A stretch of 37,115 nucleotides of DNA, taken from positions 1 through 37,115 of the forward strand of contig NZ_JACMYO010000071.1 of assembly GCF_020889685.1 (NCBI RefSeq), written 5' to 3'. Each line of letters begins with the position of its first letter. Position 1 is the stretch's first letter. Below the pieces are notes generated by a model. It was not told where the DNA came from and did no database searches. It saw only the letters and a list, made by a program, of their open reading frames with translations. The stretch is from Bradyrhizobium oropedii (GTDB lineage: Bacteria > Pseudomonadota > Alphaproteobacteria > Rhizobiales > Xanthobacteraceae). Both the position numbers and the translations under genes were made by a program. This document shows positions 8,566 through 15,906 of the stretch, piece after piece.

Positions 8566-9053
8566 TTAAGATCGCCTTAACGGCTGGCCTGCCGTCGCCC
8601 ACTGCGCGCGACAGGTCGCCTGGTAGGTTGCAACGAAGGGCGTGGCCTTGGAGTCGGGCGAGGGGCCTGCCAAGCGGCTCGTCAGTTTGTAGAGCGACCT
8701 GCTGCCAAAATAGAACCGGAAGATCTCGACCGTGGACTCGTCCACGCGCGTCGCAAAGATCGACGCAGCAGCCCGGTGGGCGGCTGCAAAGACATAGGTC
8801 GTGAGCTTGGCTCCCTTGCCGTCCGCCGGGACAGTCGTTCCCCAGGTGACCGTGAACGTTTCGCCGTCGATCAAGACGGCAGGCCGGACCGCATCCAGAT
8901 CGTTATCGATCCACTGAACGTCACCGCCTTTGCCTGAGGCGCCGGGCTCGATCCGTCTGCCCCGCGGCGCGTCACGGTGAACCTGGAAGATTCAGCTAGC
9001 GCTGCGCCTGTCGTTGCCAACAACAGCAAGATGCAGCCGACCGACCTCCACAT
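8566..9053 (-). pseudogene. Small secreted protein, apparently frameshifted
   Basis: An ATG at 9053 has an excellent AGAGGAG ribosome site seven bases upstream and encodes a clear Sec signal peptide (MWRSVGCILLLLATTGAALA). The frame then stops at 8871 after only 60 residues. The next frame continues without stops from the region of base 8975 down to 8566, with convincing protein-like sequence (GASGKGGDVQWIDNDLDA, then GETFTVTWGT and a C-terminal part containing two FYFG/YKL segments). Restoring the frame needs one added base, most simply in the CCCC run at 8960-8963. The joined product would be about 162 residues. It may be a true pseudogene, a sequencing error or programmed slippage. I recognise no family. 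Confidence 0.6.
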
Positions 9054-9201
9054 TGGTTTTCTCCTCTGCAGTTGCGTTGGTTGCGAATATTGATGTCTCC
9101 GACCAGCCTGCGTAACTCGGTGATGTACGGACGCGGCGACCGGGCTGCGCTTCCGCTTGCAGGCGATCTCCGCGGGCGACGTCGCCGGCGCGTCGGCGAT
9201 T

Positions 9202-9738
9202 TCACTCCGGCGCAATCGGATGTGGAGGGCGCTCGATCAATGCCCTGAGGCTCTCGAGCTCGACGAAGACGTCCGCGTGCCTGCGAAGCTCGTCGGCGAT
9301 CATGGGTGGTTTCGTCCGAATGCTGGAAATGACGGTGACCCGGACGCCCATCCGCCTGACGGCTTCGACAACAGCCCGCAGATCACCATCGCCAGAGAAC
9401 AGGAATGCGTGGTCGATACGGTGCGCGATTTCCAATGCGTCGACCGCGAGCTCGATACCGATGCTGCGCTTCATTCGTCGCCGTCCATCGCCGTCGTCGT
9501 GCGGCTTGGCCGACTTTCTCCTGACCGCATATCCATTGTAGTCGAGCCAATCCACCAGCGGTCGAAGGCTGCTGAACTCGTCGTCGTCTCTCACGACCGT
9601 GTAAAAATAGGCGCGGACGATCTGCCCATACTTGCCGAATTCCGCGAGCAGTCGCCGGAAGTCGACTTCGAAGCCGAGGTTCTTGACCGTGGTGTGCAGA
9701 TTCGCGCCGTCGATGAAAAGTGCAATGCGATCGGTCAT
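9202..9738 (-). CDS. NYN-domain protein (LabA/DUF88 family), putative PIN-like ribonuclease
   Basis: This 178-residue protein has the NYN (PIN-like nuclease) fold. It opens with the metal-binding motif ALFIDGANL (residues 6-14), has RSIGIELAVDAL in the middle, where the second acidic residues fall, and LFSGDGDLRAVVEAVRRMG further on, the typical SGDGDF-like loop. These motifs match the LabA/YacP-type group of proposed RNA-processing enzymes. The ATG at 9738 is preferred because it has a GGGGC site and its first bases overlap the stop of an upstream ORF (ATGA). An ATG four codons upstream (9750) is possible. Substrate and partners are unknown, and the neighbours give no hint. Confidence 0.85.
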   Translation of the reverse strand: MTDRIALFIDGANLHTTVKNLGFEVDFRRLLAEFGKYGQIVRAYFYTVVRDDDEFSSLRPLVDWLDYNGYAVRRKSAKPHDDGDGRRRMKRSIGIELAVDALEIAHRIDHAFLFSGDGDLRAVVEAVRRMGVRVTVISSIRTKPPMIADELRRHADVFVELESLRALIERPPHPIAPE

Positions 9739-10082
9739 CTGAAGCCCCATGACGCCGGATCAGTCGCAGTACGTTTTGGTTCTGGAAATTCCTCGAGCGC
9801 ATGGTGGGCGCTCTCATTGAAATGACTGATCCTAGAGCAAGGACTTGGCGGGGATGAAGTGGAAATTTGCGCCGGCGCCGGCAGGCTCTCATCCAGCGCA
9901 TGCTGCTCCGGCGGCGGTCGCCGTGACGCCGGCCGGCCTTCAACTGCAAGCGAAACGTTCATTTGTTGCGGGGATGGCTGGGTCAGCGCAGCTACCGACT
10001 TGCCGCGCCGGGCCTTGTTGCCGCGCAAGGTCACTATTGCGCGGGCAGCTGAAATGCATTTAGCATCAATCAGCTCTGCCAT
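9735..10082 (-). CDS. Possible small protein upstream of the NYN gene
   Basis: An ORF of 115 residues begins MAELIDAKCISAARAIVTLR. Its stop codon overlaps the start of the NYN gene as ATGA, which is the main reason to list it. The first 45 residues look protein-like (a helical stretch, then PSPQQMNVSL); the rest is Pro/Ser-rich low complexity. The ATG has no convincing ribosome site and codon use is mixed. I recognise no family. It may equally be non-coding sequence that happens to stay open; if so the 9751-10220 stretch holds no gene. Confidence 0.3.
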   Translation of the reverse strand: MAELIDAKCISAARAIVTLRGNKARRGKSVAALTQPSPQQMNVSLAVEGRPASRRPPPEQHALDESLPAPAQISTSSPPSPCSRISHFNESAHHALEEFPEPKRTATDPASWGFR

Positions 10083-10241
10083 TTCGCACGGAGCGATTTT
10101 TTTTTGAGAAGACAGCTTTCTTGCCGACCTCGGATTTTCGCCAATACGAATTTTTTCCACCGGAGGAGAGGACGGTTCAGCGTCCCTGACTGCAAAGACA
10201 ACTTGCTCCTGCCGGCAGACGTGACCCAAGGAGGTACGCCT

Positions 10242-10841
10242 ATCGCGCCATCTGGCCGTCCTATCCGGGATCGGGACGGAGAGGCTTGGCCAAAGCGCGC
10301 GAGACGCCTGGCCACTCTCTCGCTCTGCATCCTGCTGGCTTGTTGCGGAGCTGCGCGCCAAGCCGTCGAAAAGGAGGAGGCGGGACCCGCAACGGAGACG
10401 GCAAGAGAGCCCACAGCGGAGATACCAGCGGTAACTGCAACGGCAACCGACCCGGCGCCGGCGGCGGTCAACTTGAACGGCGCGCTCGCGGAATGCCGCG
10501 GCGCCTTTCCGGACCAGATCGCGCAGGCGGTGGCGCGGGCGTCATGCGTGATCAAGGCGACCGAGCTGGTCCGGCCGCTGTTGGGGTATCCTGAGCTGCT
10601 CGATCGGGAGAATGCCATGCGCAAGGGGCTGGCAGAGCAGGTTCAGGCAAGATCGATGTCCCTGCTCGAGCGAAACGTTCAGATCCAGAAGCTTCATTCG
10701 CAGCTCCTCGACGAAGAGCGCAGCAGGCTGTCGGCGGCGCCGGCGAACGCGAGCAAGCCGCCGCTGGCGGTCACGCAATGGCGACAATCCAACCCGGAGA
10801 GTTGCGGCCGGCTCGGAGGGGATTCCGGGACCTGTTATTGA
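10242..10841 (+). CDS. Putative lipoprotein of unknown function, start codon unusual
   Basis: The frame encodes a basic n-region, a hydrophobic stretch and a lipobox (ATLSLCILLACCG), so the mature protein is probably anchored by Cys as a lipoprotein. A Pro/Ala/Thr-rich linker follows, then a helical part with NGALAECRGAFPDQIAQAV and a predicted coiled-coil (AEQVQARSMSLLERNVQIQKL). No ATG lies between the upstream stop and the signal sequence. A perfect AAGGAGGT ribosome site at 10228-10235 is spaced six bases from an in-frame ATC at 10242. The other in-frame choice is GTG at 10221, which lies before that site and has none of its own. I placed the start at the ATC. Function unknown. Confidence 0.6.
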   Translation: MAPSGRPIRDRDGEAWPKRARRLATLSLCILLACCGAARQAVEKEEAGPATETAREPTAEIPAVTATATDPAPAAVNLNGALAECRGAFPDQIAQAVARASCVIKATELVRPLLGYPELLDRENAMRKGLAEQVQARSMSLLERNVQIQKLHSQLLDEERSRLSAAPANASKPPLAVTQWRQSNPESCGRLGGDSGTCY

Positions 10842-11203
10842 GACGGGCGATCCTGTGCATGGCAATTGATGGCTGACCAAGAGGCGGCGGAGCCGTCAAG
10901 GCAGGATGCCTCTCGACACCTTTGGCGACCACCTCGGTGCCGATACCGTATTCGCACGGAGTGGCAAAACGCGGGCTGCAATATGCTGAAAAATCCGCGG
11001 CAATCGCAAGAATTTTGGTTGTGATCTTCAACGTCTCGCGTTGAGGCGGTGTAAGCCGAGGCGCTGGTAGGGTTAACGAAGGATTACCAGATGACAGCTA
11101 AGTGGCGAGATCCTATAACCGGAACCCAGTTGGCGGATTTTGCCCGACCAACCGTTGCGTAAATTCATCGTAAGTAAATTAATCGAAAAAGGGATATTTT
11201 CCT
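10842..11203 (+). promoter_or_regulatory. Upstream region of the Tad locus, no gene seen
   Basis: The stretch has no credible ORF on either strand. AT content rises over the last 60 bases before the first pilin gene, which should hold its promoter and leader. I could not fix a -35/-10 or sigma-54 site with confidence. Confidence 0.4.
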
Positions 11204-11419
11204 ATGCTGAAGCTCTACATCCAGACCACCGAAGCCTTCAAGCGCCTCCGCTCGGATGCGGCCGGCGTTGTGTCGTTCGAGTACGTGATCGTCGCCGCTT
11301 GCGTCGTCGCCGCCGTCTCTGCTGCGTTCGGTACGGGTACCGCCAGCGGCATCGGCTCGGTCCTGAGCAGCTCGATCACCACGATCGGCACCAAGGTCGC
11401 CACCGCAGTCTCCGCTTAA
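11204..11419 (+). CDS. flp: Flp/Fap-type pilin, copy 1
   Basis: The 71-residue prepilin begins with a short basic leader (MLKLYIQTTEAFKRLRSDAAG). Cleavage is expected after Gly21, leaving a mature protein starting VVSFEYVIVAACVVAA: Glu at mature position 5 followed by Tyr, the Flp signature, and one hydrophobic helix that packs the pilus core. Mature length is about 50 residues, normal for Flp pilins. The ribosome site is a modest GGGA. The prepilin peptidase CpaA encoded just downstream should process it. A second, nearly identical pilin gene follows after 91 bases containing a strong stem-loop. As the first gene of the locus it is expected to be the most highly expressed. Confidence 0.95.
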   Translation: MLKLYIQTTEAFKRLRSDAAGVVSFEYVIVAACVVAAVSAAFGTGTASGIGSVLSSSITTIGTKVATAVSA

Positions 11420-11422
11420 CTC

Positions 11423-11465
11423 CGGCTGTTGATCGCTGTTGGCAGTTTCCTTCTGTCAACAGCCG
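11423..11465 (+). promoter_or_regulatory. Alternative stem-loops between the two pilin genes
   Basis: Two hairpins compete for one strand. CGGCTGTTGA (11423-11432) pairs perfectly with TCAACAGCCG (11456-11465). CTGTTGGCAG (11436-11445) pairs with CTGTCAACAG (11453-11462) with one G-U pair and a 7-nt loop. No U-run follows, so an RNA stability or processing element is more likely than a terminator. Confidence 0.55.
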
Positions 11466-11510
11466 TCAACCGGATTGCGATGTGTGCAAGCCGTAAGGAG
11501 GCTTACTCCT

Positions 11511-11726
11511 ATGTTGCAGTCGTACACCAGGATCACCGAAGGGTTTAAGCATCTGCGCACGGACAAGGACGGCGTTGTGTCGTTCGAGTACGTGATCGTC
11601 GCCGCCTGTGTCGTCGCCGCCGTTTCCGCGGCGTTCGGTACGGGGACCGCCAGCGGCATCGGCAGTGTTCTGACCACCTCGCTCACTTCGATCGGCACCG
11701 CGGTTGCCAACGCCGTTAGCGCTTAA
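11511..11726 (+). CDS. flp: Flp/Fap-type pilin, copy 2
   Basis: A second 71-residue Flp prepilin. From the cleavage-site glycine onward the first 30 or so residues are identical to copy 1 (GVVSFEYVIVAACVVAAV and AFGTGTASGIGSVL); the leader (MLQSYTRITEGFKHLRTDKDG) and the last 18 residues differ. The start is fixed by an AAGGAGG ribosome site at 11495-11501, stronger than that of copy 1. The DNA is also close to copy 1 in the core, so this is a tandem duplication. Either gene could be the major subunit. The different ribosome sites suggest different output. Confidence 0.95.
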   Translation: MLQSYTRITEGFKHLRTDKDGVVSFEYVIVAACVVAAVSAAFGTGTASGIGSVLTTSLTSIGTAVANAVSA

Positions 11727-11749
11727 GTCCTAGAAGACGGCGCTCCAGA

Positions 11750-11781
11750 GGGGGACATTGTTTTGTGCCCCCCGCCTTTTT
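11750..11781 (+). terminator. Possible attenuator between pilin and assembly genes
   Basis: GGGGG at 11750-11754 can pair with CCCCC near 11769-11773, followed shortly by TTTTT (11777-11781). The stem is short with a long loop, so it may only partly terminate. It would let pilins be made in excess over the assembly machinery. Confidence 0.4.
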
Positions 11782-11797
11782 CCGAGGCGTTTATTTC

Positions 11798-12304
11798 ATG
11801 AATTGGATTGCGTCCACGACTTCGTGTCTGGAAATCGCATTGTTGTTGTATGTCGCAACGATCGATATCGCGACACGGTTGATCCGAAACGAAATTTGTC
11901 TGTCGCTAGCGTTCCTTGGGATCGTTAGTCAATTGGCCAGTCCAGTGCAGATCGGCCAGTCGCTGATCGTTGCCGCAATGCTCTTCCTGGCGCTCTTCGT
12001 GATCTATCTGCGCGGAGCGATCGGCGGCGGCGACGTCAAGTTGCTGGTCGCGCTGGCGATCGGTTTGCCGTTGACCGGCGTGATTCAGATGTTGACGGCA
12101 ACTGCATTGGCCGGCGGCGCTCTGGCAGCGGTGCATCTGGCGATGCGCCGCCTGCCGCAACCGAGGCTGGCACCCGCGGGATCGTCGTTGGTGCGAAGGG
12201 TCTACGCGGTCGAGCGCTGGCGTCATTTGCGACACGCGCCGCTACCATACGGTGTCGCCATCGCTTGCGGCGGTATCTGGGCTATTTTGAGCAAAGGATT
12301 TTGA
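11798..12304 (+). CDS. cpaA: Prepilin peptidase CpaA/TadV (A24 family)
   Basis: This 168-residue polytopic membrane protease cleaves the leader peptides of the Flp pilins and the TadE/TadG pseudopilins. The two catalytic aspartates of A24 peptidases are visible: Asp23 in VATIDIATRLI and Asp79 in GGGDVKLL. It is the short class without the N-terminal methyltransferase domain of PilD-type enzymes, as usual for Tad systems. The start is the ATG at 11798 behind a GAGG site; a GTG at 11765 in the same frame lies in the preceding hairpin. It ends one base before cpaB. Confidence 0.92.
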   Translation: MNWIASTTSCLEIALLLYVATIDIATRLIRNEICLSLAFLGIVSQLASPVQIGQSLIVAAMLFLALFVIYLRGAIGGGDVKLLVALAIGLPLTGVIQMLTATALAGGALAAVHLAMRRLPQPRLAPAGSSLVRRVYAVERWRHLRHAPLPYGVAIACGGIWAILSKGF

Positions 12305-12305
12305 C

Positions 12306-13271
12306 ATGTCGTCCGCTTTGCGCGTTTCGATCATCATGGTGCTGTTGCTTGCGGCTACGGCGCTCGGGATCATTGCCTATAACGTGAACCAGCCGAAAGA
12401 CCAGGTCGTTGCGCAGGCAATCGCGGAGAAGCCTGCACCAGCACCTGCGACAATCGCCTACTTCGTCGCGGCGCGTCCGCTGTCCAAGGGGACGTTGGCC
12501 CGGGACGAGGACTTCGCCGTGCGCCAGGCGCCGCAAAATCGTGTCCCCGCAGGTGCGATCCTCGAAACGGCTGACTCCAAGGCCGGACTTCCCGGTTCTC
12601 TGGTTCGCAAGTTCGTCGACGCCGGCAGCGCCATTACTTTGGACGATATCCTGCGTCCGAAGGATCGCGGCTTCCTCGCCAGCGTTCTGGCGCCGGACAG
12701 CCGCGCCATCAGCATCAAGGTCGACGAGGAGACTGGCGTCTCCGGTCTGATCAGGCCGGGCGACAATGTCGACGTAGTGTTGACCCAGGTGTTCGAGAAG
12801 GCGGATCCCGTCAAGCGGGCCGTCAGCGAAACAGTGCTGTCCAACGTGCGTGTGATCGCGATCGACCAGGAGATTGCGCAAGGCGGTCGCCCCATCACCA
12901 ATGCGGTGCCGGGCAAGACGGCGCAAACCGTATCGCTGGAGCTCAAGCCGGATCAGGTCAAGAAGGTCGCCGTGGCAAAGCAGCTTGGAACGCTCTCGCT
13001 CGTCGTCCGGGCTGCCGCCGAGCAGTGGGACAAGGCCGACAGCGGTGCGACATCGAGCTGCGACGTGTCGCCCGAGCTGGCGCGCCAGAGTGCGGTCGCC
13101 GGCCAGAGCACGACGGTGGCGATCTATTCCGGCAGCGGGGTCAAGCAATATTCGGTCAGGAAGCAGGATGCGGACGACGACGCTCGTGCGGGCTGCGACG
13201 TGACCCCCGGTGTCGAAGCTCAGACGACCGCAGCGGCGGGTGACGTTGGCAAGGCGCCGGAGAAACGTTGA
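12306..13271 (+). CDS. cpaB: Flp pilus assembly protein CpaB/RcpC
   Basis: The 321-residue periplasmic protein is anchored by one N-terminal membrane helix (about 8-25). A SAF domain follows at about 48-115 (FVAARPLSKGTLARDEDF), then the RcpC domain at about 120-235 (ISIKVDEETGVSGLIRPGDNVDV), a combination specific to CpaB/RcpC. It is thought to interact with the secretin and help pilus assembly. An AAAGGA site lies seven bases before the ATG. Its stop overlaps the next start as TGATG, implying coupled translation. The C-terminal 80 residues, with CDVSPELARQS and a second CDVTPG, are less conserved. Confidence 0.92.
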   Translation: MSSALRVSIIMVLLLAATALGIIAYNVNQPKDQVVAQAIAEKPAPAPATIAYFVAARPLSKGTLARDEDFAVRQAPQNRVPAGAILETADSKAGLPGSLVRKFVDAGSAITLDDILRPKDRGFLASVLAPDSRAISIKVDEETGVSGLIRPGDNVDVVLTQVFEKADPVKRAVSETVLSNVRVIAIDQEIAQGGRPITNAVPGKTAQTVSLELKPDQVKKVAVAKQLGTLSLVVRAAAEQWDKADSGATSSCDVSPELARQSAVAGQSTTVAIYSGSGVKQYSVRKQDADDDARAGCDVTPGVEAQTTAAAGDVGKAPEKR

Positions 13272-14479
13272 TGAGTGTGAACATGGCAGTGGTAGAATCA
13301 CCCGAAGAGACGGCGTCCCTCGTTGCGCGCAACCGCATCGTCTGCTTCGTGAACGACGAGCTCAGCGCTGCTGCTCTTCGCAAGGGTCTCGACGGCAGCA
13401 ACCTGGTGATCCGGCGCGGCACCATCCGTCATGCGACACGCATGCTCGAGACCGACACCGATCTGTACGCGCTGGTGGCCGACATCAGCGGGATGGATGA
13501 TCCCTTCACTGAACTGGAGCGCCTCGCCAGCGTCTGTCCGCCTGACGTGAAGGTCGCCCTGATCGGCGACAACCGGGAGATCACCTTCTACCGCGAACTC
13601 ATGGAGATCGGTCTTACCGAGTATCTCCCAACGCCGATCACCAGGGATATCGTGCTCGACCAGCTTCGTCCGAAGTTGCTTGGCGACGCCACGCTTGCCC
13701 AAAGCGATCGCGATCGCGGCGGGCATGTTGTCTCGATATGCGGTGCGCAGGGCGGCGCCGGAGCGACAAGCGTCGCGATCAACCTTGCGCTGCAACTGGC
13801 CGAGACAACGAAGGCCAAGGTCGCACTGCTCGACCTGCACCTGCAGGGTGGCGAGACTGCGGTGATGCTGGGCGTGCGCCCCGGTCCGGGCCTGCGTATT
13901 GCTCTCGAAAATCCGATGCGGGCCGACACGCTGTTCCTGGAGCGCGCGGCAATCGAAGTGAACGAGCGGGTTTGCCTGATTTCCGGCGATGAGGACCTTG
14001 ATGCCAAGCTCGACATCACCGAAGCAGGCGTGCGGCACGTGCTGGGTCTTCTCCGCCAGCGCTTCAACTACGTCGTCGTCGACGTGCCGGTGCCGTTCCC
14101 GGCGTCGATCTATCCCGTCATTCAGATGTCCCGCCATGTGCTGGTGCTGCTGGAAGCCGAGGTGACCGGCCTGCGCAACGCCCACGCGCTGCGAAATGCC
14201 GTCACCAACATCGCCGGTAAGGATCGCGTGTTTACCCTGCTGAATCGTGCCGGCCGCGCCGGCGGCCTGCCTAGGGCGACGATCGTCAAGGCGCTGGGTG
14301 CGGAGCCGGACATGATCATCCCGGATCTCGGCAAGGGAATGACCCAGGCCGTCAACCTCGGCGTTCCCGCGCTCAAGCATGTGTCCGGGCTGCGGCGTCA
14401 CCTCGCTCCGATCGTGCGCGAGATCACCGGCGTCGGCGCCAATCAAAAGGCGCGTTGGAAGAGGTGGCTCGGGCTATGA
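13271..14479 (+). CDS. cpaE: Pilus assembly protein CpaE/TadZ, atypical ParA/MinD-like ATPase
   Basis: The 402-residue protein has an N-terminal receiver-like domain (about 20-135) and a C-terminal MinD/ParA-type domain. The nucleotide loop reads GAQGGAGATS (158-167), so both lysines of the classical KGGxGKT motif are missing. This is common for TadZ/CpaE, described as atypical ATPases. The protein localises the pilus machine in the cell and recruits other Tad proteins. The start is the ATG overlapping the cpaB stop, with CGGAG upstream; a further ATG four codons in is possible. The end overlaps the next gene as ATGA. TVEVT-like Walker B features (KVALLDLHLQGG) are present. Confidence 0.92.
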   Translation: MSVNMAVVESPEETASLVARNRIVCFVNDELSAAALRKGLDGSNLVIRRGTIRHATRMLETDTDLYALVADISGMDDPFTELERLASVCPPDVKVALIGDNREITFYRELMEIGLTEYLPTPITRDIVLDQLRPKLLGDATLAQSDRDRGGHVVSICGAQGGAGATSVAINLALQLAETTKAKVALLDLHLQGGETAVMLGVRPGPGLRIALENPMRADTLFLERAAIEVNERVCLISGDEDLDAKLDITEAGVRHVLGLLRQRFNYVVVDVPVPFPASIYPVIQMSRHVLVLLEAEVTGLRNAHALRNAVTNIAGKDRVFTLLNRAGRAGGLPRATIVKALGAEPDMIIPDLGKGMTQAVNLGVPALKHVSGLRRHLAPIVREITGVGANQKARWKRWLGL

Positions 14480-15906
14480 AAAAGTTCGGTAGGCGCGCAG
14501 ACGAAATGCCAATGCGGATGCCCGCAGCCGTGCCGGAGGCGCCGCCCATGCGGCCGGTGCCGCCACCCTTGCCGCTGGCGGAACCGAGCGTGTCGCCATC
14601 GGCGCCGAACCTGTTCACACCGGCTCCAAAGCATGATGAGCCGGCTCATCATCCGGTGATGTCGGCATCGCTCCGCGAACGGGTGATCGAGCAGATCGAG
14701 CCGTCGGCGGCCGCGACCGTGCCCCGCGATGTCTTGCGGCGGCAGATCGAGGAAATCATTCACGGCATCGCCAATCAGGAGCGGCTGGAACTGTCGGGCC
14801 GCGAGCAGCTCTTCCTCGCCGAGGAAATAGCCGACGACATGACCGGCTACGGGCCGCTCCGTCCGCTCCTGCTGGACGAGACGATCAACGACGTCATGAT
14901 CAATGGACCGAGCAGTGTTTATATCGAGCGGAGCGGCAAGCTGGAGCGGGTCGCGGTCCGCTTTCGCGATAACGATCACATCGTCTCCGTCGCGCAGAAG
15001 ATCGCCTCGCAGGTCGGCCGTCGTGTCGACGAGTCGAGCCCGATGGTGGACTGCCGCCTGCCGGACGGCAGCCGCGTCAACATCATCCTGCCGCCGCTCG
15101 CGATCCACAGCCCGTGCATCTCGATCCGAAAGTTTCCGAGCCGGCGTCTCAACATCGCAGGAATGATCGAGAACGGCACCATGACCCCCGCGCTCGGACA
15201 GCTGCTGGAGATCGCCGCCCGCTGCCGGCTCAATGTCCTGGTTTCCGGCGGCACCGGCTCCGGCAAGACGACGCTGCTGAATGCCCTCAGTCAGTTCATC
15301 GATCACAGCGAGCGCATCGTCACGATCGAGGACGCGGCCGAACTGCAGCTGCAGCAGCCGCATGTGATCAGCCTGGAGACGCGGCCGCCCAGCCTGGAGG
15401 GTACGGGCCAGGTGACGCAGCGCGACCTCTTGTGGAACGCGCTGCGCATGCGTCCGGACCGTATCGTGGTGGGCGAGGTGCGCGGCGCTGAAGCCTTCGA
15501 CATGCTGCAGGCGATGAACACCGGCCATGACGGGTCGATCTCGACGGTGCACGCCAACAGCGCGCGCGACGCGCTGACGCGTATCGAGAATATGGTGCAG
15601 ATGGGGCAGGTCAACCTGCCGCCGCGCGCGATCCGCTCCCAGATCGTCGCCGCGCTGGATCTGATCGTGCAGGTCGAGCGCATGCGCGACGGCCAGCGCC
15701 GCATCGTGCAGGTCAGCGAGGTCATCGGCCTCGAAGGCGAGGTGATCACCACCAACGACATCGCGCTGTTCGAGTACAAGGACGAGGACGTGCACGGGCG
15801 GATATCCGGCACCTACCGCTCGACCAACGCGGTGCCGAAATTCAAGAGCCGCCTCGTCTACTTCGGGCTCGACCGGGCCTGGGCGGAAGCGATGAGGCAG
15901 ATCTGA
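14476..15906 (+). CDS. tadA: Pilus assembly/secretion ATPase CpaF/TadA
   Basis: The 476-residue hexameric ATPase powers pilus extension (and in Tad systems retraction too). A Pro-rich N-terminal tail (about 1-60) precedes the family domain with GYGPLRPLLLDETINDVMING (124-143). Walker A is GGTGSGKT at 258-265, Walker B IVVGEVRG at 330-337, and the His box GHDGSISTVHANS at 350-362. The ATG overlaps the cpaE stop (ATGA), and its own stop overlaps tadB (TGATG). It works from the cytoplasm on the TadB/TadC platform. Confidence 0.96.
   Translation: MKKFGRRADEMPMRMPAAVPEAPPMRPVPPPLPLAEPSVSPSAPNLFTPAPKHDEPAHHPVMSASLRERVIEQIEPSAAATVPRDVLRRQIEEIIHGIANQERLELSGREQLFLAEEIADDMTGYGPLRPLLLDETINDVMINGPSSVYIERSGKLERVAVRFRDNDHIVSVAQKIASQVGRRVDESSPMVDCRLPDGSRVNIILPPLAIHSPCISIRKFPSRRLNIAGMIENGTMTPALGQLLEIAARCRLNVLVSGGTGSGKTTLLNALSQFIDHSERIVTIEDAAELQLQQPHVISLETRPPSLEGTGQVTQRDLLWNALRMRPDRIVVGEVRGAEAFDMLQAMNTGHDGSISTVHANSARDALTRIENMVQMGQVNLPPRAIRSQIVAALDLIVQVERMRDGQRRIVQVSEVIGLEGEVITTNDIALFEYKDEDVHGRISGTYRSTNAVPKFKSRLVYFGLDRAWAEAMRQI

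Noticed and set aside
10771..11031. Leftward frame of 86 residues between the lipoprotein gene and flp
   Set aside because: No ribosome site, overlaps the lipoprotein gene, and its composition is not protein-like.
11130..11145. TGGC...TTGC pattern upstream of flp resembling a sigma-54 promoter
   Set aside because: The GG and GC are eight bases apart instead of ten, so it does not fit the -24/-12 spacing.
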